Shown: positions 1 through 10,570 of the stretch, in pieces
Position numbering within the stretch: the stretch's first letter is position 1
How the letters are laid out: every line of letters begins with the position of its first letter
Assembly: GCA_905116865.2 (NCBI GenBank)
Contig: CAJHNH020002568.1
Span: 38,643 to 102,642 of the forward strand
DNA from: Candidula unifasciata
Taxonomy: Eukaryota > Mollusca > Gastropoda > Stylommatophora > Geomitridae
DNA: 64,000 nucleotides
Reading direction: 5' to 3'
Made by a program: the position numbers and the translations under genes
Notes under the pieces: model-generated
Database searches by the model: none
Seen by the model: only the letters and a program-made list of their open reading frames with translations
Told to the model about the DNA's origin: nothing

Positions 1-299
1 GCGTGTTTCAAAGAAAAAAAAATTAAGCAAAAATTAACAACAACACGGGCTCAAAACAACAGTGCGACTGCACTTGACCATGCTGGAAAACGCAAGTCCA
101 CAGTAAAGAGAGAGGAGTAGATCAAATACGTCTTATAACAGGGGTGCCTTTCTAGTTAGATAAAGAATTCATTGTAATCAGAAATAAACCTGACTATTAA
201 GTATGTCTCTCTTGGGGGACAGTCTCAGAAGATTATATCTGCTGTCTCAGGTGGCAGTCCACATGTGCACATGGCTGATTCGGGAATCTCAAATTGGGT
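1..299. repeat. Repeat segment flanking RNase H remnant (block X head)
   Basis: This non-coding segment is homologous to 33390-33640 and about 58950-59090, and more distantly to 19200-19440 and 50560-50760. In each place it lies just below a minus-strand RNase H remnant, so it may be that element's 3' UTR. I see no gene in it. Confidence 0.55.
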
Positions 300-850
300 T
301 TACATATGGCTGTGAAGTCGACTGAGCCCAGTTCTCAGGCATAAAATATGGATGTGCTCTGGTCTGTTCATAGTATGTTGATCGTTTTGTGCCAGTTTTG
401 CTGCCTTCCTAGCTGATTTGATTTGTCTCTTCTTTTGTTGATAAGAGACTGGTACGCCAGTTTGTTCTTTTGCTGCACCTTCCTTGGCCTGTTTATCTCT
501 TTCTTTTCCAGGAAATCCACAGGGAGACGGTATCTGCTGCAAAAATACCTTATACCGGCTGCTTAGTTTAGAGAGTAGTGTACATATAGCTGGTAATTGT
601 CCAGACTGGCGTGCCTGAAGTAACGCCTTTTTTGTGTGTGCATCTGTCAGGAAAATAACTGTAAACATTTTCACGTTTCTCTGCTGCTGTCTTGATGGCT
701 TGAACTTCTCCATTGTAGTTTTGACAGTGCTTTCCTGTTGGTATTTTAGCTTGATCCCTAGTATTATTAGGTTGCAAGGAGACGACTGGGGCTTATTAGC
801 TGCACGTAAACACAAAACACATGTTGTGATTGCATCTGACTCACAAAACA
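300..850 (-). pseudogene. RNase H domain remnant of a non-LTR retrotransposon (RNH-m)
   Basis: This is the decayed RNase H domain of an APE-type non-LTR element, read on the minus strand. The piece around FLTDA corresponds to the third acidic strand of RNase H. The piece IPSPCGFPGKERDKQAKEGA is the degenerate W-I-P-x-H-x-G-x-x-G-N-E-x-A-D helix, with the catalytic Asp position lost. The segment after it (VPVSYQQKKR, then a LRTG-x-x-R-L motif) is the usual C-terminal extension in molluscan elements. The reading jumps frame between about 700 and 620. Better copies occur at 33654-34150 and 59074-60947. No start or upstream RT is present, so the fragment is truncated. Confidence 0.72.
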
Positions 851-1130
851 TGCTGAGAAAAGTTTAGACAGATCTGCTCCGTGCGTATTGACAAGCATTG
901 TTCACAGTTCTAGGGGACTTAGTATCTTTTATATATTTTTCCCGGGTTTGCAAGTTCTTGGGAAAGGAAAAGGCGGACTTGCTGGCTGGGTCTGCACCAA
1001 CCAGGGAATGATGCATGCATAACAACAAAATATTTTCAAGAACCTTTGAGTGCAAGTGGACACACAATTCGATTATTACGATCGGAATATAATTGTGCAA
1101 CTTAGAGTAGACAAAGGATCTGGCCGACAC
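790..1130 (+). pseudogene. RNase H domain remnant, plus strand (RNH-p)
   Basis: On the plus strand the sequence reads THVVIASDSQNMLRKV, with an in-frame stop after it, then a degraded P-G-x-A-x-V-x-G-x-E-x-A-D-x-L-A segment read as FLGKEKADLLAGSAPT. This matches the second half of an RNase H domain: Asp of the DSQ strand, then the last catalytic helix. The same remnant occurs at 7373-7565, 19826-20121, 34215-34400, 41280-41500, 51180-51420 and 60840-61060. It abuts the minus-strand RNase H remnant head to head, so two unrelated elements were fused here. Internal stops show it is dead. Confidence 0.6.
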
Positions 1131-1520
1131 ACCCCACTCAGAAGAAAGGAGAGACGGACCTACATTAAGACTGAAACGTGTGCCATATGAGTTAGATCTT
1201 CTTCACGGGCTGCTAAAGATGGGGACAGAACACTTTTGGGAATACTATGATGCAATTTGATGCCGGTTTTCAAATTCAGCTTAACTCGACCTATTCTGAA
1301 ACTGAATGTTGTTTTATTATACACCAGGCTTTGCAGCACTATGTGTCATTTAACTAGTTCTGCAATGAATTCATATGCACTCCTTTGACTGTTCAGTAAT
1401 TGTCATGAATCAGTTCTTAAATTTCTGAAAGTCTACAGCGTTCACTAGCGAGTCTCTGCACTTTCTCCCTCAAGTAATTCGAGGTCCAACATCACAGTAG
1501 CTAAAAGCACAAAGCTTTAG
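1131..1520. repeat. Non-coding repeat, junction of block X and block Y
   Basis: No gene is visible. Up to about 1475 the sequence follows block X (compare 34480-34870). From about 1480 it follows block Y (compare 19440 onward), so a recombination or deletion junction lies near 1475-1480. Confidence 0.5.

Positions 1521-1609
<89 letters not shown>
1521..1609. repeat. (TA)n microsatellite
   Basis: About 44 uninterrupted TA dinucleotides. The paralogous position at about 19490-19505 has only a few TA units, so this tract expanded after duplication. It generates spurious Tyr-Ile reading frames. Confidence 0.95.
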
Positions 1610-1611
<2 letters not shown>

Positions 1612-1933
1612 TCGCAGACTGAAAAGACTAAAAATTGTGCTGATTTGACACAAGTAAACATGTGTGCATGATACAAAACATTTGTGTGGAGATGAGACAG
1701 GGTTGGAGTTGCCGAACAGCAATCAGACTTTTCTAGGTTTTAATCGCATTTCATCAGAAATGAAGGGTTGTCCAGCGTCTGCTTAATCCGAAACTGTCCT
1801 GCTAATTCACGAACATTTCTCCCAAGGTAAGGTGATTATCGATACCTATTGATCTGTATTGAGAGCAGAGGAAGGGAGTGGACGATCTTCAGCTCAGCAA
1901 AACCTGGTTTATGATGTCACATCATCTAGTTTG
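1610..1933. repeat. Block Y host repeat, left side of the RLE insertion
   Basis: Homologous to 19507-19826 and to about 50870-51180. It ends abruptly at the 3' end of RLE copy A. The continuation of the repeat is found at 7373, on the far side of the tandem elements. Confidence 0.7.
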
Positions 1934-2357
1934 ATAGGAATAAACTCACAGGGAGCAAGTACAGCGGGGATCTACCAGTCATCAGTAGAAATTATCCTCT
2001 GTCGACACACGTTTCGGCCCACGATTCCTAAACGTATTCGGAGGTGGGCCCACCTGAGTTCATGACACTCAGGGCTGGTTCCCCGCTGCACGGAATTACC
2101 GGATGGTGTTATACTTTCGGCCAGAGACAAGACGACTTGTGGTTTCGAAGGAGGTACTGTGAGATAAGAAGTCGCCGCGGCAGCTTAATTAGAACAGTCA
2201 GCGTGCCTGGACGACCGAGCGACAAGCTTACTTTGGTTTACCGGACACACGTTGGACTTTTATTAGCAGTTGGCAGAGAGACACTGGCAGACAATTCGTA
2301 CACGATGGACTTTTCAAAGGGATAAGAAACTCTTTTCCACTAGATACCCGGACCAGC

Positions 2358-5300
2358 TCACCGAGGCCCGTCCCCTACGTTGTTGCGCTGCGTCCAAAGC
2401 CAGCTGGATGCCCTTTCGGCCACCTCACCAAGTTTTTTGAGTGCTCGTTTCCGTTCATTACCGCGCAATCCTAATTCTTTCACCACATTGTAGAGCGAAG
2501 TGGAAACGAGGCCTCTCGCTCCCACTTCGACGGCAAATACCCGTACTGTGTAAGCCTCGTTTCTCCTCAAACCGGCTGCTAAATCACTGTACTTCTCGAG
2601 CTTGTACAAATGATTCTCCTCCATACGCGACTCAAACGGGACCGTCAACTCAATCAGGATGAGTTGCCGTTTTTGCGCAGAATGGAGAACGATGTCCGGT
2701 CGCAGGCCGGTTTTACGGATCAACTCGGGATACCGTTCATGGCCTGGCAGATCAACCGCCAGTAACCAGTCCCTCGCAGAGTCTAGCACAGATGGAGCGA
2801 ATGCGTTTTTGTTGACTTTTACCTTTTGGAACCTGCCCAGCCTTGAGGAAACGAATGGGGGCGATACTAGAACTGGCTCTGGCATTAGCCCTCATTCTAG
2901 CCTGGTCGACAACGGCTGCTAACTCCTTTAGCACCTTGTTGTGGCGCCAGGTATATCGGCCTTGACCTAGAGCTTTCCTGCACGCGGACAGGACGTGCTC
3001 AAGAGTTTGCTTTGATTTGCACAACGGGCAAGTCGGATCGTTGGTCGCAGACCATTTAACCATGTTAACACCGGACGGTAATACATCGTACGCCGAACGA
3101 ACGATAAAGCTCAGTCGCAGCGGGGTCATCCGCCAGATCTCACCCCATGTGAGTATTCTCGGCAATGCGCTCTCCAGGCTGACCCAATGGCCCTGCTGCG
3201 ACTGCTGGGCAGCTTTCTGGACCCGAACCTCGTTTTCGTTGTCCCTCACCGTTTGTATCACCATGTCTCGGCGCTCTTTGGCTGAGGCCTTTGACCACCA
3301 ATTGACCTTCCCGTGCCCTAGGCCTCGACGGTCGGTTTGTGTGTAACCCATTACCTCCTTCAATTTTAGTGCGTTCTGAGCAGATTCAATCGCATCGAGG
3401 ACCCTCCACTTCTGGCCAGTCTTTAGAGCGGGCTGGACAGCGATGACATTTGGGTCTGAAGACTCGCGCAAGAGCATGGCGAGCCTTACCTTGCCGACTT
3501 TAAACTCTTCGGTTATTGACTTGAACGGAAGTACCAGCTTAGCCTGCTTACAATACAGAGCCACGTCGGTCAGACAAGGCGGTGCACCAATCCACTTTCT
3601 TAAGGCTGTATTGATTTTCTTTTCCATGGTTTCCACTGCAGTCATCGTCACCTCGTAGACTAGCAGTGGCCATAGAAGCTTCGGAATCAACATGAATTGG
3701 AGACACCATACCTTGAATTTTCCGATCAGCCTGCATCGCTCGATCGCGAGCAGGCCTGTAGCCAGTGACTCATGTATTCGCCGGACTTCCGCTCGGTCAG
3801 ATAACTTCGAATCGTAGACGCGACCGAGGCTCTTCACCGGTTCCTCCAGAACCGTAGGGATCTTGTTCCTTGCCACCGTAAAACTGGTCGCCGAAACCTT
3901 GCCCTTATGGATTGACAGACTCCTCGACTTCTGCGGTTTGAACTGCATACCGCTCCATTGGACCACCGCGTCCAATCTATTCAGGATCGTGCGGGCAGAC
4001 TCCTCGCTGCCCGTTATAATAGTCGTGTCATCCATAAATGCGCGCAGTGGCGGCAACCAGTGATCCCCTATTTGAAGGCCCAGTCCGTAGCCGGCCGCCC
4101 CGTCTAACATGATCTGCATTGCCATGACAAACAGTATGGGTGAGATCGTACAACCCATAGCTATCCCAATCTGCAACTCAGTCCACCTCGTGGTAAACGT
4201 CGAGGTAGAGAAGCGCAAAGCGAACTTAGAGAAATATTGCTCGACCATTTGACTGATCTGTGTCGGTACGTGAAACATGCGAAGGGCTCGCCACAGTAGC
4301 CTATGGGGGACTGCCCCGTAGGCGTTGGCTAAGTCCAACCATATAACGTGCAAATCGGTTCTCTCATGCTTGGCTCTCTGGATAGCCTCCCAAATCATGG
4401 TCGCGTGTTCAAGGCACCCAGGAACGCCTGGAATGCCACCCTTCTGAACACTCGTATCTATGTACTTGTTAGTCATCAGATACTGTGTGAGCCGGCGAGC
4501 CATGACTGAGAAGAATATCTTACCCTCAACATTCAACAGCGAGATGGGCCTGAATTGGGAAAGACTCTTCGAGTCCTGCTCTTTGGGAATGTAGACCCCA
4601 TTTGCCTTTGACCACTCTGGACATATGTGATTGCGGATCCACGCTTGTCTCAACAAGACGTGAAGCATTTTTAGGATTTTCGGGCAACGCTTGTAAAGAA
4701 CGTACGGAACACCGTTCGGACCTGGGGCAGACTTGCCGCTGGCTTTTTTCACAACGTCCTCAACCTCAGACCAAAGGGGAGGTACCAGTTTAAATGGTAC
4801 CTTCGGCACCGAAGGCTGTTTGAGTCCGCTAAGGATCTCTGGATTGTCATCGAGAGGCTCACTCCTCTTTTTATCCGAGTACATCTTGCGTAGATGTAGC
4901 TCTAGTTCTTCCTGACTGACAACCAGAGTCCCAGACTTCGGTTGCTCGAATAGACCTCGGGCGAACTGATACGGGTCCCTAAAGAATTTCTCTCGCTCCC
5001 TTTTGGTTCTCCGTCTGTTGTTACAGAAACGCTCGGCGCGACAGAGGGCACTGTGTTTGTTCTTTAAGTGCACCCACACTTCGTACAGCCCCTCCCGTTC
5101 GCTGCCCGTAGCGGCTTTGAACCGTTTTCTGAGGGCATTCTTGTCTGCCCGACACTTAAGAATGTCCCTCTGCCTCCTGCTAGTATTCTGCTTGGCACCC
5201 GGCTGTGCCTTTACTACTGTCCCGAACTCGCGGGAGCAGTGTTCATAAATTACATCACCAAATTTAGTAAGCTTGTCGCCTAGCGACTTCTTGTTTAGAG

Positions 5301-5766
5301 TTTGTTTAAGTATCTCACATAATGTAGTCTCCAACTTACACCACACCACCTTCTCGCTCGCAGGTGGAAACCTGATCTTGGAACGCACTTCTTCAGAAAT
5401 CATCAAAGGTGCTCCTCCGTAGTCGACGTCATCGGCCTCTCCGGGCGAGTGGGGTTCACCCTGCCCGTCGTACCCTGACGACTCAGAAACTACCACAGGA
5501 GTGGTAGTTTTGCGACGGCGTTTACTGCGTGGAGCACCCTCGCATTTCATTCTTCCGGCATGCGTTCTTAGACCATGCAACCCCGTGAAGCTTTTCCCAC
5601 ATGTACAGAGCCAGCCCGGACGTTGGGCGAGTATCTCAGTCCGGGGGCTAGCAAAGTCGTCAACGAGGGTATCAGTTTGGTTGGGCCCTTCATTCTCTCC
5701 CCCTTTCGGAGGGCCCTGGGAGCATATTTCATTGTGGTCGTACGAAATCGGAGGTATTATACTGTG
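2358..5766 (-). pseudogene. Zinc finger - reverse transcriptase - restriction-like endonuclease ORF of copy A (one frameshift)
   Basis: This single ORF encodes the retrotransposition enzyme. The frame is open from 5766 with no ATG before about 5552; a TTG at 5578-5580 is simply Leu. A finger of form W-x-C-x-C-x12-H-x5-C lies at about 5550-5613. RT motifs follow: SAPGPNGVPY and FRPISLLNVEGK, motif A WLDLANAYG near 4320-4345, motif B IAMGCTISPILF near 4140-4170 and motif C FMDDTT near 4025-4040. The knuckle CPLCKSKQTLEHVLSAC lies at about 2986-3034. The endonuclease has PDIVL, then IELTVPFE, then KLEKY at about 2590-2710. A one-base insertion in a T run at 2817-2820 shifts the frame: a minus-strand reading otherwise ends near 2752, whereas the alternative frame continues to a TGA at 2358. 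Copy B lacks the insertion. No other lesion is visible, so the copy is young. Confidence 0.88.
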
Positions 5767-5794
5767 TTAGGGGTGATCAACCCGGTCCACAGTC

Positions 5795-5842
5795 GACATC
5801 TGTCTCCAGATGTCAGTTTATCCCCCCGGCGATACCGGGGGG
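5795..5842 (-). other. Two perfect 8-bp hairpins in the 5' leader of copy A
   Basis: 5795-5814 is an 8-bp perfect stem closing a four-base loop that reads GAGA on the minus (RNA) strand, a GNRA-type tetraloop. 5822-5829 and 5835-5842 form a second perfect 8-bp GC-rich stem with a five-base loop. They lie between the 5' end and the first in-frame sense codons, where related elements carry a self-cleaving ribozyme or translation-initiation structure. I did not establish a ribozyme fold. Confidence 0.6.
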
Positions 5843-5923
5843 CCAGTCTTTCCATAGGTGTCAAAAGGACTTTCCCGATAGTCACCAGTCTTTCCTGGTA
5901 GTCTTGTGGGCTAGCCACGTACA

Positions 5924-7372
5924 ATAGGAATAAACTCACAGGGAGCAAGTACAGCGGGGATCTACCAGTCATCAGTAGAAATTATCCTCTGTCGACACAC
6001 GTTTCGGCCCACGATTCCTAAACGTATTCGGAGGTGGGCCCACTTGAGTTCATGACACTCAGGGCTGGTTCCCCGCTGCACGGAATTACCGGATGGTGTT
6101 ATACTTTCGGCCAGAGACAAGACGACTTGGTGGTTTCGAAGGAGGTACTGTGAGATAAGAAGTCGCCGCGGCAGCTTAATTAGAACAGTCAGCGTGCCTG
6201 GACGACCGAGCGACAAGCTTACTTTGGTTTACCGGACACACGTTGGACTTTTATTAGCAGTTGGCAGAGAGACACTGGCAGACAATTCGTACACGATGGA
6301 CTTTTCAAAGGGATAAGAAACTCTTTTCCACTAGATACCCGGACCAGCTCACCGAGGCCCGTCCCCTACGTTGTTGCGCTGCGTCCAAAGCCAGCTGGAT
6401 GCCCTTTCGGCCACCTCACCAAGTTTTTTGAGTGCTCGTTTCCGTTCATTACCGCGCAATCCTAATTCTTTCACCACATTGTAGAGCGAAGTGGAAACGA
6501 GGCCTCTCGCTCCCACTTCGACGGCAAATACCCGTACTGTGTAAGCCTCGTTTCTCCTCAAACCGGCTGCTAAATCACTGTACTTCTCGAGCTTGTACAA
6601 ATGATTCTCCTCCATACGCGACTCAAACGGGACCGTCAACTCAATCAGGATGAGTTGCCGTTTTTGCGCAGAATGGAGAACGATGTCCGGTCGCAGGCCG
6701 GTTTTACGGATCAACTCGGGATACCGTTCATGGCCTGGCAGATCAACCGCCAGTAACCAGTCCCTCGCAGAGTCTAGCACAGATGGAGCGAATGCGTTTT
6801 TGTTGACTTTACCTTTTGGAACCTGCCCAGCCTTGAGGAAACGAATGGGGGCGATACTAGAACTGGCTCTGGCATTAGCCCTCATTCTAGCCTGGTCGAC
6901 AACGGCTGCTAACTCCTTTAGCACCTTGTTGTGGCGCCAGGTATATCGGCCTTGACCTAGAGCTTTCCTGCACGCGGACAGGACGTGCTCAAGAGTTTGC
7001 TTTGATTTGCACAACGGGCAAGTCGGATCGTTGGTCGCAGACCATTTAACCATGTTAACACCGGACGGTAATACATCGTACGCCAAACGAACGATAAAGC
7101 TCAGTCGCAGCGGGGTCATCCGCCAGATCTCACCCCATGTGAGTATTCTCGGCAATGCGCTCTCCAGGCTGACCCAATGGCCCTGCTGCGACTGCTGGGC
7201 AGCTTTCTGGACCCGAACCTCGTTTTCGTTGTCCCTCACCGTTTGTATCACCATGTCTCGGCGCTCTTTGGCTGAGGCCTTTGACCACCAATTGACCTTC
7301 CCGTGCCCTAGGCCTCGACGGTCGGTTTGTGTGTAACCCATTACCTCCTTCAATTTTAGTGCGTTCTGAGCA
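5924..7372 (-). mobile_element. R2/Utopia-like retrotransposon, copy B, 5'-truncated
   Basis: This copy repeats the 3' end and 3' UTR of copy A almost base for base (single-base differences only) and then its ORF up to about 7372, where homology stops and the interrupted host repeat resumes (ATATTTTGAGG, as at 19919). Its 3' end meets the 5' end of copy A without intervening DNA, making a head-to-tail tandem on the minus strand. Confidence 0.9.
6349..7372 (-). pseudogene. C-terminal part of the RLE element ORF, copy B
   Basis: The frame encodes the region after the RT: the CCHC knuckle CPLCKSKQTLEHVLSAC and the complete restriction-like endonuclease (PDIVL, IELTVPFE, KLEKY), ending with VGDGPR and a stop at 6349-6351. 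It is open throughout, including the position where copy A has its extra T, so it shows the normal frame. The zinc finger and RT are missing through 5' truncation at about 7372. Any open frame beyond that is host sequence read through by chance. Confidence 0.88.
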
Positions 7373-7565
7373 ATATTTTGAGGACGGTGGAGACAGGTCT
7401 TCTCGTTTCTTATCCAGACGCATGGTTTACAACCTAGCACCTTGTACGTTTTCCGTGGGATATGCAAGTGTTTTCGGAAAAGATCAGGTGGACTTGCTAC
7501 GTTGGTCTGCACCAACCGGTGATAAAATGATGCACAACAAACCAAATGTTTTCAAGGATTTATAA
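7373..7565 (+). pseudogene. RNase H remnant (RNH-p), right half of the interrupted copy
   Basis: The sequence reads SVGYASVFGKDQVDLLRWSA and then PTGDKMMHNKPNVFK, equivalent to the last RNase H helix in 19826-20121. The N-terminal part is absent: about 95 bases present in the empty paralogue (about 19826-19919) are missing between 1933 and 7373, so RLE integration was accompanied by a target deletion. Confidence 0.65.
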
Positions 7566-8500
7566 GAGCCAGCGAACAGTGCAGAGGGGAAATTCGATGA
7601 CTACGATCTGAAGAGGACGGTGCAACATAGAGTGATCAAAGGATCTGGCCGACACGCCACTCTCAGAGAAAAGTAGAGACGGACATACATTCAGACTGCA
7701 ACTTGCAACATCAGAGTTAGATACTCTTCGCTGCGCTGCTGAATATGTGGGTGGTACGCTTGGAGACATTTTCAGCTCAACCCGACACATTCTAAACCTC
7801 AGTGTTGTTATATTGTACACCGAGCTTTTCAGGACTAAGGGACATTTAATCGCTTCTGCAATGCAGTAATATGCACTCCCTCGACTATTTAGTAATTGTC
7901 AGCAATCAGTTGTTGGATTCCTGATTCTACAGCGACCACTTGCATGACTTTTAGCATTAAATAATTCGAGCTATCATACGTATGTGTGTTGCTCTGCTTT
8001 TCCAACCAATTCCTTTCTCCACAAAATAAGTTAAACTTAGCACACCGAAGTAAATAGAAACTCCACAGGGTAGCATGTACAGCAGGAGTCTACCAGTCAT
8101 CAGTAGAAGTGATCCCTCGTCCTCAATTGTTTCTGCCCACGAACTCTTATACAATTTCAGAGGGTGGTAATTATATCTTCAGCTCGTACCATTCAAGACC
8201 TACCTCTTTTAAGCACTTGATCCCTAGCGCTAGCTAGGGTTTTATGCAGAAGGTGTTTTGTGTCTGCCGCTACACAAGATACGCGGCTTCTTGAAGTACT
8301 TTGAGGATATCTGTGGTAATTAGCCTGTCCACGATACTTCGCAAAATTATTTATGAAGGAAACATTTCTATCTGTTCATTCCATTTGCGGTCAAATATCA
8401 TTAGCTGAGCTTTGAAAGTGTGAGCATTTCAAGTCATTAGTTTATCACCAAGATGATGACAAAGAGGTAGGGAGGCAGAAATATTAGTATATATAATATA
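7566..8500. repeat. Block Y repeat tail
   Basis: Homologous to 20122-21060 and about 51480-52300. It is non-coding and full of stops. It ends in TA-rich sequence, where the copies differ in microsatellite length. Confidence 0.65.
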
Positions 8501-8507
8501 ATTAATG

Positions 8508-8539
<32 letters not shown>

Positions 8540-9098
8540 AATATATATATATGCATAGATGTGTAGATATTTGCTTATATTAAAAAAAAAAATATTGTGC
8601 ACATCAGAAACTGTTGGGCATCAGTCTTTATGAACGCGGCACATGTTACTTTCTATAAAATTATGCTTACAATTATTTAAAATTTTGTGGGACATGTACT
8701 TGTAAAAATCAAATTACTGGCGGGGATAGATTTAGGTATCTGCTATTGCCAAATGGAAACACACAAAAAATATTCAAAAACACATTACATGCTGTTTATG
8801 GTAAGGTGAAATGGGGTGGGGGGATTCTCATAAGAGCTAACCACACACCGCACGCTGCTTGGGATGACACAAGTTAATAATTGTCCTCCGCCCACACACT
8901 GAACGTTGGCTACAGTGTAACATTGCTGTTATTGGGGATAGTACGTGGTTATCAGACCCCACTGAATTCCACGGTGCTTCTCTTGTATATTGTTTCAAAA
9001 CCACGATATTAGTTTTCCCTCCCCACATTTACAGGGAAAACGAAATGCTAGTATTCGGAGATATTGACATTGTTAACAGCATTCACTATCCTCCAAGT
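8501..9098. repeat. Spacer repeat upstream of the hAT element
   Basis: TA-rich, then about 470 bases homologous to 53655-54137. A minus-strand stretch near 9028-8840 (reading MWGGK, then TREAP, then VGSD) is shared with 54065-53859, hinting at an old coding remnant that I cannot identify. Confidence 0.45.
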
Positions 9099-9303
9099 CA
9101 ATGATTCTCAAACTGCGCCGTGGTGCCCGGGGAGCCATGACCTCTTCACAGGAGAGCGGCCAAACATTGTAAAAGCTTCAATATTAATATAAACAAGACA
9201 TTTGGCCCAACTAAACAAAAACGAGAGAAGTTAAACTATCGAGAGTTATTTTTTTTTTTTTTTTAAATCCTGAAAATAAAAGCCGCTGCGGGATATCTTT
9301 GCG

Positions 9304-9534
9304 GATATATATCATTCTTTACGTCCTTTTCAGGACGTAATTTGTTGTTATTTGAAACCCTACTCTGACTTTTGCCATAGGCTGCAATATAGGCAGGCCA
9401 TCAATGTGGCCAATTGTCTGAACGCGGTTTCTGGGACCTCTCCAAGGTGATCCGCATCCACATGGTGGCACTTTGTGTCATTGGGGTGTTTATCGCTTGT
9501 GTGATGTCCTAGTGGGGTAGAAAATCAGTCAGTC
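9304..9534 (+). mobile_element. S1 SINE-like insertion with 11-bp target duplication
   Basis: The 231-bp insertion is flanked by exact ATATCTTTGCG repeats at 9293-9303 and 9535-9545. The hAT paralogue at about 54570 lacks the insertion at this position. It begins with a small stem (ACGTCCT, loop TTTC, AGGACGT at about 9320-9338) and ends with an AGTC-type tetranucleotide tail. Related copies are at about 44843-45098 and, inverted, at about 54287-54500. I see no clear RNA polymerase III A and B boxes, so the origin of the head is unknown. Confidence 0.82.
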
Positions 9535-9859
9535 ATATCTTTGCGAACGCATGACGCAACGCTGCGTCTTTTTAATCGAACCATATAATCGCACTAGACA
9601 CGTCATAGATTTTTTGCCACAGATTTGGAATGTTCTCGAAGATCTTGCATAACGTATATAAGCAAGCGTTACCGGCTTGATTCAGTTGACGTCGACTTAC
9701 ATTTTAAGTCCGGTGAAGTTAAGCTCAGCGCTTTGTTGTAATTTAGTTAGAATTATATTACTTTTTGTTTGTTGTCTTTGCTAAATAATTTTGTGATTTT
9801 TGGCTCTTGTAACTTTGGTAATGGACCGAACAGGAATAAACGTAATAGTGCAGGTTGTC

Positions 9860-10570
9860 TACAGAATGGCGAAATGTAAAAAGTCTCATACCTTCGCAGA
9901 AAAACTTATTCTACCGGCTGCTGTAGATTTAGTGAACATCCCTATCGGCGAGTTTTCTGGGTAGCTGCTTTAAAAGTGCCTTTGTCCAAAAACGCATTTA
10001 GTCGGAGAATACAACAGAATGCGGAGGATATCAATGATTAATTCATTAAAAAGAATTAGGAAGTCGAATTGGGATCGCAGGTAGATGAGGCTACAAATAA
10101 TAATAAGGATGCCCCTTTGATATGCTATGTACTGTTTATAGATGGAAATATTATTAATGATGGCCTGCTATTTTGTAGAAATATCACTGCGTGAGCGAAG
10201 GCTTAGGACATGGAGAATTTTTGATACATTCATATCTGTGTATAATTTGAATTCGCTTTAATGCATTTGTGTTTGTACTGATGAAGCTCTCTCCATGTTT
10301 GCTGCTATGGAGGATTTGAGGCGCTTTTTCAAAGAAAATCTCCAATTGCTCTATGGACACATTGCATTATTCACAGAGAATCTGGCAGCCGACCACTTGT
10401 CATTGGTATACCATAGCAGTGTACGATGGTTCTATTATGGTAATGTTTTATCATGTACCTTTGAACTACACCATGGCATTTGTATTTTCCTTTACGAAAA
10501 AGCTAGAAATTTGAAGAATATTTTGCTGACGCCGCTTTCTAAAAAAAGATTGGCCTATTGTCCTACGTAA
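9860..10570 (+). pseudogene. hAT transposase remnant (ZBED5/FAM200 type)
   Basis: The readable pieces in order are FAEKLILPAAVDLVNI, which matches the start of the RNase-H-like transposase core in ZBED5-type proteins; a degraded QLDEATD-x-N-K-D-A segment; VCTDEALSMFAAMEDLRRFF, equivalent to the CTDGA-x-S-M-x-G motif; and LVYHSSVRWFYYGNVLSCTF, equivalent to the L-x-x-x-x-x-V-R-W-L-S-R-G-x-V-L motif. Several frameshifts and stops separate the pieces, and the segment carrying part of the insertion domain is deleted. It is not a functional transposase. Confidence 0.75.

Larger units (their letters stand above)
1934..5923 (-). mobile_element. R2/Utopia-like non-LTR retrotransposon, copy A, near full length
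   Basis: The element runs on the minus strand from about 5923 (5' end) to 1934 (3' end, minus-strand terminus GAGTTTATTCCTAT with no poly-A). It comprises a structured leader of about 150 bases, one long reading frame (5766-2358) and a 3' UTR of about 424 bases. The family is defined by one ORF with an N-terminal zinc finger, RT, a CCHC knuckle and a C-terminal restriction-like endonuclease; it retrotransposes by target-primed reverse transcription. The 3' end is fixed by comparison with copies B and C, which share the same terminus but have different flanks. The 5' end directly abuts the 3' end of copy B. The exact clade (R2, NeSL, Utopia or relative) needs a phylogeny. Confidence 0.9.

Noticed and set aside
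1501..1722. Frames with alternating Tyr-Ile, also at 22885-23085 and 52134-52776
   Set aside because: Translation of (TA)n microsatellites.
1934..1960. Poly-A tail at the RLE element 3' end
   Set aside because: All three copies end in the same unique sequence without an A run, as is usual for this superfamily.
5578..5580. Start codon for the copy A ORF at this position
   Set aside because: The codon is TTG, encoding the Leu of the zinc finger region; the frame stays open upstream to 5766, so this is not a natural start.
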